Assembly (NCBI GenBank): GCA_019117325.1
Contig: DWZY01000056.1
Span: 1-6,718, forward strand
DNA: 6,718 nt
DNA from: Candidatus Brevibacterium intestinigallinarum
GTDB taxonomy: Bacteria > Actinomycetota > Actinomycetes > Actinomycetales > Brevibacteriaceae
Direction of reading: 5' to 3'
Shown: in pieces, positions 1 through 5,367 of the stretch
Position numbering within the stretch: the first letter of the stretch is position 1
Layout: each line of letters starts with the position of its first letter
Notes under the pieces: model-generated
What the model was told of the DNA's origin: nothing
What the model saw: only the letters and a program-made list of their open reading frames with translations
Databases searched by the model: none
Program-made: the position numbers and the translations under genes

Positions 1-1896
1 GTCGTCGCGGTCGAGGTGCTGCTGCACGGCCTCGCGCAGTCGTGGATCCCGCAGGCGCGCACGCTGCACGAGCAGGGACGGCTGAGCCCTGCGGCCGTGG
101 GCCGGACCGCCCTGCGGTGGACGGTGCTCACAGGTGTGCCGGGCCTGGCGGGTCTGGGCGCCGCGGCCCTTCTGCTGCCCGTCGTCCTGGGCCCGGAGTT
201 CGCGGTCGCGGGCGCGCACGCGCTGCCGCTGGCGGTCGCGATCCTCCTGGTGCCGGCCTCGTTCGCGGCGGACACCGCGATCGTCGTCCGCAACCGGTAC
301 GTCCTGTCGATGTCCGTGAGCGTGACCGCGCTGGTCGTCGGCACTGTGACCGGGGCGATCCTCGTGGGCCTGGGCGCGTTCGACCTGACGGGTGCGCTGT
401 GGACCTTCGCCGTCACGATGGCGGTGCGCGCGCTCACCGGGTTCGCGGTCGTCATCGCGGACAGTCCTCGTCGCCGCGTCGCGGTCGACCCCGCGCGCGT
501 CCGCGCGCTGGCGGAGCGCTGCTGGCCGGTCCTGCCGATCGCCGTCGCGGTCACCGCGCTCGTCGCGGCCGGACCCACGTGGGCGCTCGGTGTCACGGGT
601 GCCGTGCTGCTGCTCGTCGTCCTCACGGTGCTGCGGGTGAGCGTCGCCGTGCTGCTCGTCATGACCGTGCCGCTGGCGCTCTACGTGGAGCCCGGCGGCA
701 TGCTGCTCAACCTGGCCGTGAGCGATGCGTTCCTGCTGCTCCTGCTCATCCGCGTTCTCATCGACCCCGACTGCATCCGTGCCGCGGCAGACGTCTCCGG
801 GCCGGTCCGCGCCGCCTTCGCCTCGTTCGCACTGTTCCTGGCCGTGGCCTGCGGGACCGTGGTGGTCCGCAGCGCCGGTGGCGCGCAGGAGGACTGGGTC
901 GCCCTCGTGGCGGACGCGGTCAAGCTGCTCGTCGTCCTGGGCTACTTCGTCATCTGCTCGATCGTCTTCCGCGACCTGCTCCTCCGCCGCGACTGCCGGT
1001 TCCTCACCGCCTGGGCGTTCACCGCCGCGATCGTGGGCGCGCTGGGCACGGTGGGCGCCCTCCTCTTCGAGCGCGGCGTCGAGACCGGTCTGACGATGGA
1101 CTTCCGGGCGACCGGCACGTTCGAGGACCCCAACGCCTTCGCGACGTACCTCATCCTCTCGCTGCCGCTGACGCTGCTGGCCCGGCATCTCACGGGCCGC
1201 AGCCTGCTGAGCTGGCACCTCATCCCCATCCTCGCGGGCATCGTCGCGTCGTTCTCCCGCGGAGCACTCGTGGGCATCGCCGGCGTCCTGGTCCTCCTGT
1301 GCCTCCTGGCCTTCCGCGATCACGCCCTGCGCGCGCTGCGGATCGTCGCGGTGCTGGGGGTCGCCGCGACCGCGGTGCTGGTCCTGGACGGTGCGATCAG
1401 CACGGTCTTCCAGGGCAGCCGCGGCGTGAGCTTCGGCGAGGACGTCCGCTTCCGCCTGTGGGAGGCCGCGATCGACGTGTTCCTCCACGCGCCCGTCACG
1501 GGCGTGGGGCTGGGGCAGTTCATCACCGCATCCCGGGACCTCCTCGGTTCCGCGGGCGGGGTGCTGGCGCACAACACGTACCTGTCCGTCCTCGCGGAGG
1601 GCGGCCTCGTGGGCTCCGCGCTCCTCCTCGTGCTCCCGATCATCGCCGTCGTCGGCCTCGTGCGCACCGGTGACACGGCAGCGCACCTGCTCCTGGCCTC
1701 GGGCGCGGGGGTGGCCCTCATGGCCGTGAGCCTCAACCTGCAGAACTTCCGACCCATCTGGATGCTGCTGGCCCTGGCGGTCGCGTGGACGGTGCCCGCC
1801 GCCCGCGCCCCGCGAGCCGACGACAGCCTCCCCGCACCCCTGCGACTCCGCGCACCCCAGCGCGTTCCATCACGACTGGAGAGATCATGGAACTGA
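1..1896 (+). CDS. Flippase-polymerase fusion: Wzx/MOP C-terminal part joined to Wzy/O-antigen ligase (5' partial)
   Basis: The frame is open from base 1, so the true start lies upstream; the first in-window start codon is GTG at 16 (residues are counted from it, 626 to the stop). Residues 1-148 look like the last third of a polysaccharide flippase: a cytoplasmic loop with IPQART, then about four helices (36-58, 67-88, 97-120, 125-148) with the LGPEF turn between the first two. A basic linker (149-169) follows. Residues 170-596 look like a complete O-antigen ligase/polymerase with roughly 12 or more helices, a GTFEDPNAFATYL motif at 367-379, a large outward loop at about 459-528 with R478/R480 and LWEAAIDVFLHAP, then AHNTYLSVLAEGG at 518-530 with the family His (H519). 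The expected role is export and polymerisation of undecaprenyl-linked repeat units in the membrane. G/C-rich third positions run unbroken through the junction, arguing against a sequencing error. A ligase function instead of polymerase cannot be excluded. Confidence 0.85.
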   Translation, partial: VVAVEVLLHGLAQSWIPQARTLHEQGRLSPAAVGRTALRWTVLTGVPGLAGLGAAALLLPVVLGPEFAVAGAHALPLAVAILLVPASFAADTAIVVRNRYVLSMSVSVTALVVGTVTGAILVGLGAFDLTGALWTFAVTMAVRALTGFAVVIADSPRRRVAVDPARVRALAERCWPVLPIAVAVTALVAAGPTWALGVTGAVLLLVVLTVLRVSVAVLLVMTVPLALYVEPGGMLLNLAVSDAFLLLLLIRVLIDPDCIRAAADVSGPVRAAFASFALFLAVACGTVVVRSAGGAQEDWVALVADAVKLLVVLGYFVICSIVFRDLLLRRDCRFLTAWAFTAAIVGALGTVGALLFERGVETGLTMDFRATGTFEDPNAFATYLILSLPLTLLARHLTGRSLLSWHLIPILAGIVASFSRGALVGIAGVLVLLCLLAFRDHALRALRIVAVLGVAATAVLVLDGAISTVFQGSRGVSFGEDVRFRLWEAAIDVFLHAPVTGVGLGQFITASRDLLGSAGGVLAHNTYLSVLAEGGLVGSALLLVLPIIAVVGLVRTGDTAAHLLLASGAGVALMAVSLNLQNFRPIWMLLALAVAWTVPAARAPRADDSLPAPLRLRAPQRVPSRLERSWN

Positions 1897-3584
1897 AGTC
1901 CTACCTGCGAGTCCTGCGGCAGAACGTCGCCCTGCTCATCGCCGCCGCGCTCGTCGGCGCGCTGGGCGGGCTGGGCGCCGGTCTGCTGACGCCGCGGGCG
2001 TACACGGCCCAGACGCAGCTGTTCGTCTCGATCCCCAACACGGGGAACGCGACCGACCTCCAGCAGGGGTCCGCGTTCACGCAGGAGCGGATGCAGACGT
2101 ACGTCGACATGGCGAACAGCCGGTCCGTCCTGCGGCCGGTCATCGCGGAGCTCGACCTGGACGTCACCCCGGACGTGCTCGCGAAGCGGGTGCGGGCGTC
2201 CTCCGACCCGCAGACCGTTCTCATCAGCATCGAAGCGACGGACCGGTCCCCGGCGCAGTCGGCCCGCATCGCCGAGGCCGTCGCGACGAGCCTCGTCGAG
2301 GTCGTCACCGACCTGGAGAACCCGACCGGCACCGGTGCCGCTCCGGTCGTCATCTCCGTCGCCGAGGCCGCGGAGCCTCCCGCTCACAGCAGCAGCATGA
2401 GTCTGTGGGTGGCGGTCGTGCTGGGCGTCGTGGCGGGCCTCGTGTTCGGGGTGGGAGCCGCACTCCTGCGGTCCGCGCTGGACACCCGCCTGCGCGGCCG
2501 CGAGGCGCTGCGCCGGATCACCCGGGCGCCCGTCCTCACGACCGTGCCCGCGGATCCGACGACCGCGCGCACGCCGCTCGTGACGGATCTGCCGGCGCAC
2601 TCGATCCGGGGCGAGGCCTTCCGCCGACTGCGGACGAACCTCAAGTACGCGCAGGTGGGCGACAGCACGTCGTCCGTCCTGGTGACCTCGTCCGTCGAGG
2701 GCGAGGGGAAGACGACGTCGAGCATCAACCTGGCGATCGTCATGGCGAAGGCGGGCAAGCGGGTCGCGCTCGTCGACGCGGATCTGCGGCGTCCCCGGGT
2801 CGCGTCGATGCTGGGGCTGGAGAACGCCGCGGGCATCACGACGGCCCTGGTGGGCGCGGCGGAGGTGGGCGATCTGCTGCAGGCGTGGGGCGACGACGAG
2901 CTCTACGTCCTCACGGCCGGCGAGATCCCGCCCAACCCCACCGAGCTGCTCGAGTCGCAGCAGATGGCGCGGATCATCGCGCAGCTGACCGCGGAGTTCG
3001 ACCTCGTCGTCATCGACGGTCCGCCGCTGCTGCCCGTGGCCGACGGCCTCGTGCTGGCGCAGCAGGTGGGTCGGGTCATCCTGGTCGCCGCTGTGGGGCA
3101 GGTGCGGGTGGCCGAGGTGCAGGAGGCGCTGGGCGCCCTGGCGCTGGTCGATGCGGACCGGGTGGGGATCGTCCTCAACAAGGTGTCCGCAGCCAACGGC
3201 GAGATCGGCGCGTACGGCCACGCCTACGCCCGCTACGCGCCGGACGTGGAGCACGGTGCGGCGGTCCGCGACGACTTCGGACAGGAGCTGACCGTGGGGC
3301 GGGAGCCCGACCGGGAAGCGAGCGGCCGCCCCGGTGCGGGCGGCAGGGAAGCCGGCGGCGGCCTCGGCGGAGGACCGCGGGCAGAGGGGCTGCGGCCCGA
3401 TGGCCTGCGGCCGGCGAGTCAGTTCCCGGGCCAGGCATGGGCCGGGGAGCAGGGCGCGGACGACCTGGACGCCGGGGATCTCACGGCGCACGGAGCGCGC
3501 GGTCGCGTGAGCGGCCGGTTGGGCGCGCACGCGGAAGAGGACGAGTACGAGTCAGCACGTCTGGTGCGGAGGGGATGGCAATGA
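1887..3584 (+). CDS. Wzz chain-length regulator fused to BY-type tyrosine autokinase (CpsD/CapB-like)
   Basis: The 565-residue protein has a Wzz domain followed by a P-loop tyrosine kinase. It begins MELKSYLRVLRQN, with helix 1 at about 15-34, an extracytoplasmic region 35-170, helix 2 at about 172-195, then the cytoplasmic kinase. Visible kinase motifs are the oligomerisation motif E243-x2-R246-x2-R249, Walker A EGEGKTT (271-277, K275), Walker A' ALVDADLRRP (294-303) and Walker B VVIDGPP (374-380). Known family members control polysaccharide chain length through cycles of autophosphorylation on a C-terminal tyrosine cluster. Here that cluster is sparse (Y443, Y447, Y450), followed by a 115-residue Gly/Arg/Pro/Asp-rich tail with a GLRPD-GLRPA repeat (501-510) and one more tyrosine, Y554, in an acidic EEDEYES context. 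The ATG at 1887 is chosen because GGAGAG (1878-1883) precedes it and the Wzz domain starts there; it overlaps the upstream stop by 10 bases, suggesting translational coupling. Confidence 0.93.
   Translation: MELKSYLRVLRQNVALLIAAALVGALGGLGAGLLTPRAYTAQTQLFVSIPNTGNATDLQQGSAFTQERMQTYVDMANSRSVLRPVIAELDLDVTPDVLAKRVRASSDPQTVLISIEATDRSPAQSARIAEAVATSLVEVVTDLENPTGTGAAPVVISVAEAAEPPAHSSSMSLWVAVVLGVVAGLVFGVGAALLRSALDTRLRGREALRRITRAPVLTTVPADPTTARTPLVTDLPAHSIRGEAFRRLRTNLKYAQVGDSTSSVLVTSSVEGEGKTTSSINLAIVMAKAGKRVALVDADLRRPRVASMLGLENAAGITTALVGAAEVGDLLQAWGDDELYVLTAGEIPPNPTELLESQQMARIIAQLTAEFDLVVIDGPPLLPVADGLVLAQQVGRVILVAAVGQVRVAEVQEALGALALVDADRVGIVLNKVSAANGEIGAYGHAYARYAPDVEHGAAVRDDFGQELTVGREPDREASGRPGAGGREAGGGLGGGPRAEGLRPDGLRPASQFPGQAWAGEQGADDLDAGDLTAHGARGRVSGRLGAHAEEDEYESARLVRRGWQ
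3568..3574 (+). promoter_or_regulatory. Ribosome binding site of the GT4 gene
   Basis: GGAGGGG lies inside the end of the kinase gene. It abuts an ATG at 3575 but lies 6 bases before the in-frame ATG at 3581. The usual spacing favours 3581, which also forms an ATGA overlap with the kinase stop. Confidence 0.75.
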
Positions 3585-4666
3585 GGATCGGACTGCTCAC
3601 CAGTGTCGGGCCCATGCTCGACCAGTTCTTCCCGGAGATCGTCCGGGAGTGGGAGAAGGCCGGGCACACGGTGCGGACGGCCTCGGGCACGCCCGCGGAG
3701 GTCCTGCCCGGAACGCTCATCGGAGGGCTCACGCGCCGTCCGGCTCTCAGCGCCCGGCGGGCCCAGCGGGAGCTGCGGGTCTGGAGCATCGAGGAGGCAC
3801 TGGACGTCGTCGTGACGAACTCCGCGACCGCATCCGCACTGGTGCGGACCGCGGGCCTGAGGGCTCCGGTCGTCTACTTCTGCCACGGACTGCACTGGAA
3901 CCGCCTCGCCACCCCCATGGACCGGATGTGGGAGACGATCGAGCACCAGCTGCTGGTGCGGACGGCGGGAGTGCTGACCCTCAACTCGGATGATGAGGCA
4001 TGGTTCCGCCGCCGGCTGCCCGACCACGCGGTGCGCCGGCTGCACGCGGGTGTGGGGCTGGATCTGGACGCCTACCCGCGCAGGCCGCTGCCGACCTCGG
4101 GCCGTCTGCGCCTGGCCTGGGTGGGAGAGCACATCAAACGGAAGCGCCCGTGGCTGGCCGTCGACGTCATGGACGCGCTGCGCGACCTGGGCGTCGACGC
4201 GGAGCTCACGATGGCGGGCATGGGCGCGCTGGAGGACCAGACGCGCACCCTCGTGTCCCGTCGCGGGCTCGAGGACTCGATCCACGTGCCAGGCTGGGCC
4301 GATGCGGCAGCTGTCCTGGCGGGCTCGCACGCGCTCCTCCACACCGCGACGTGGGAGGGACTGCCGCGGGTCATGCTCGAGGCGGTCGCGGTGGGTCGCC
4401 GGACGTACGCGTTCGATGTCAAGGGCGTGCGCGACGTGCCGTACGCGCAACTCGTCGCAGACCGGGACGTGCGCGGCCTCGCCGCGACGATCGCGCGCGA
4501 ATGGCGGTCCGGCACGCTGCGCAGTGAGGCCGCACAGGACGCCTCTGGTCTGTGCTCGCGGGCGGTGGCCGCGGAGATGCTGGCGTTCCTGCGGGGCACG
4601 ATCGTGCCGGCGGGGATCGGTGAGGTGACGGCGGCCTCGGGCGAGCAGGAGGCCAGTGCGGCATGA
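3581..4666 (+). CDS. GT4 family glycosyltransferase (EpsD/CapM-like)
   Basis: This 361-residue protein is a likely retaining, GT-B fold glycosyltransferase acting on the cytoplasmic face of the membrane, adding a sugar from a nucleotide-sugar to the lipid-linked repeat unit. The N-terminal half opens with MRIGLLTSVGPMLDQFFPEI and holds a CHGLHWN motif (101-107) and LNSDDEAW (134-141), which resemble the HGFHF and N-x-D positions of EpsD/CapM-type enzymes. The C-terminal half has VGEHIKRKRP (181-190), where basic residues usually bind the donor phosphates, and the GT4 E-x7-E signature at E259 and E267 within WEGLPRVMLE. No signal peptide or membrane segment is seen. Donor, acceptor and linkage cannot be read from the sequence. 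Its start overlaps the kinase stop as ATGA and its stop overlaps the phosphatase start as ATGA, so it is probably co-translated with both. The Ala/Glu-rich end (about 348-361) is likely disordered. Confidence 0.9.
   Translation: MRIGLLTSVGPMLDQFFPEIVREWEKAGHTVRTASGTPAEVLPGTLIGGLTRRPALSARRAQRELRVWSIEEALDVVVTNSATASALVRTAGLRAPVVYFCHGLHWNRLATPMDRMWETIEHQLLVRTAGVLTLNSDDEAWFRRRLPDHAVRRLHAGVGLDLDAYPRRPLPTSGRLRLAWVGEHIKRKRPWLAVDVMDALRDLGVDAELTMAGMGALEDQTRTLVSRRGLEDSIHVPGWADAAAVLAGSHALLHTATWEGLPRVMLEAVAVGRRTYAFDVKGVRDVPYAQLVADRDVRGLAATIAREWRSGTLRSEAAQDASGLCSRAVAAEMLAFLRGTIVPAGIGEVTAASGEQEASAA
4647..4652 (+). promoter_or_regulatory. Ribosome binding site for the upstream start of the phosphatase
   Basis: AGGAGG lies 10 bases before the ATG at 4663. 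The spacing is somewhat long, but the ATGA overlap with the preceding gene supports use of this start. Confidence 0.55.
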
Positions 4667-5337
4667 GCGCGCTGTGGGAGGTGGGTGGGGATGTGACGCG
4701 CGTGCTGGCGGTGTGCACGGGCAACGTGTGCCGGTCTCCCCTGGTCGAAGCGCTCCTGCAGGAGGGCTTCGACGCAGTGATGCCGGGCGCGTTCGCAGTG
4801 CGCAGCGCCGGGACGCACGCACTGGTGGGCTCGCCTCCCACACCGGAGATCGTCGAGCTGGCGGGGCGGCTGGGCGTGAGTGTCGACGGCATCCGCGCCC
4901 GCAACCTCGTCGAGTCGGAGGTGCACGACGCGGACGTCGTGCTGGCTCTGGACCGGGGGCACCGGGCGACGATCGTCGAGCGGGTGCCTCGGGCGCTCAA
5001 GAAGACATTCACGCTGCGGGAACTGGCGCGACTCCTGCCGCAGGTGCCCGTCGAGAGGGAGGCATGGCCGCAGCAGCGGTGGCAGTCGGCGGTCGTGTGG
5101 GCCGCCCGGCGCCGGCGCGCGGTCCCCAGCGGCCCCGACGCGGACGATGTCGTCGACCCGTTCCAGCAGCCTGCGCCCGTGCTCTGGGAGATGGCGGGCC
5201 AGCTGGTGCCTTCCGTCGACGCGCTGCTGCAGTGGGAGCGGCGGGCGCACGGGAGGGGCGAGTCGGGTGGCAGGGGAGAGCCGGGCGGGACCGGGGGACC
5301 GGGCTGGCCCGGGGGACCGGGGCTGCGCGGATTGTGA
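4663..5337 (+). CDS. Low-molecular-weight protein tyrosine phosphatase (Wzb/CpsB-like role)
   Basis: The 224-residue cytoplasmic protein carries the LMW-PTP active-site loop C18-TGNVC-R24-S25 close to its N terminus and the general-acid Asp-Pro pair at D165-P166 (VVDPF), followed by a helix typical of the family end (about 171-192). The expected reaction is hydrolysis of phosphotyrosine through a Cys18 phospho-enzyme. Lying two genes after the tyrosine kinase in the same overlapping operon, it probably dephosphorylates that kinase. The related arsenate reductases share the fold, but the DP loop and the context favour a phosphatase. Family members are usually about 140-200 residues; the excess here is mainly a tail at 195-224 made of Gly, Pro and Arg, encoded by G-run DNA. 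Two starts are possible: ATG 4663, coupled to the GT4 stop, or GTG 4693 (residue 11), preceded by GGGAGG at 4676-4681 and giving a more canonical N terminus just before VLAVCTGN. Confidence 0.92.
   Translation: MSALWEVGGDVTRVLAVCTGNVCRSPLVEALLQEGFDAVMPGAFAVRSAGTHALVGSPPTPEIVELAGRLGVSVDGIRARNLVESEVHDADVVLALDRGHRATIVERVPRALKKTFTLRELARLLPQVPVEREAWPQQRWQSAVVWAARRRRAVPSGPDADDVVDPFQQPAPVLWEMAGQLVPSVDALLQWERRAHGRGESGGRGEPGGTGGPGWPGGPGLRGL
4676..4681 (+). promoter_or_regulatory. Possible internal ribosome binding site for a shorter phosphatase start
   Basis: GGGAGG lies 11 bases before an in-frame GTG at 4693 (9 bases if the motif is extended to GGGAGGTG). A start here would remove ten residues not needed for the catalytic fold. 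Whether it is used cannot be told from sequence. Confidence 0.35.
5234..5322 (+). other. Array of G-runs, putative G-quadruplex-forming sequence at the operon end
   Basis: Twelve runs of three or more G begin at 5234, 5243, 5251, 5255, 5265, 5273, 5283, 5287, 5293, 5301, 5311 and 5319, each separated from the next by 7 bases or fewer. This meets the usual G3N1-7 pattern several times over on the sense (mRNA) strand. It lies within the last codons of the phosphatase gene. Its end includes a 13-base direct repeat, CCGGGGGACCGGG, at 5291-5303 and 5309-5321. The pattern is seen; folding is inferred. Confidence 0.6.
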
Positions 5338-5349
5338 GTGCGGGGTGCG

Positions 5350-5367
5350 CGCTCAGGCGGCTGAGCG
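5350..5367. terminator. Possible shared hairpin between convergent genes
   Basis: A perfect 7-base inverted repeat, CGCTCAG-GCGG-CTGAGCG, straddles the stop codon of the minus-strand transporter, 12 bases past the phosphatase stop. Its place between convergent genes suits a two-way terminator, but neither side has a T-tract and the stem is short, so support is weak. Confidence 0.3.

Noticed and set aside
392..640. Small + strand frame ending in TGA at 638-640, overlapping an in-frame GTG (637) of the polymerase, as if flippase and polymerase were separate genes
   Set aside because: Its product is Arg/Ser/Cys-rich shadow sequence, no ribosome site precedes the GTG, and helices of the main frame run through the point.
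1785..1886. Upstream start adding 34 residues to the Wzz-kinase
   Set aside because: The extension is Pro/Arg-rich and lies under the end of the polymerase gene. The ATG at 1887 has a GGAGAG site and starts the Wzz domain.
1320..3530. Long open frame on the minus strand opposite the polymerase and kinase genes
   Set aside because: The translation is low-complexity (Arg, His, Asp, Gly) with no domain motif, and the + strand carries clear Wzy and kinase motifs with proper codon bias. It is a G+C-rich shadow.
2405..3580. Open frame running from inside the kinase gene into the GT4 frame, as if the glycosyltransferase had a long N-terminal extension
   Set aside because: The part before 3581 is Arg/Gly-rich with no motif, lies under the kinase, and a good ribosome site and ATG at 3581 begin the typical GT4 N terminus.
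5299..5312. CCGGG-CTGG-CCCGG hairpin as a terminator
   Set aside because: The 5-base stem lies inside the phosphatase coding region, has no T-tract, and is better explained as part of the G-run repeats.
4663..5337. Arsenate reductase instead of tyrosine phosphatase
   Set aside because: The families share the CX5R loop, but the DP general-acid loop and the operon with a tyrosine autokinase fit a phosphatase; no arsenic resistance genes are nearby.
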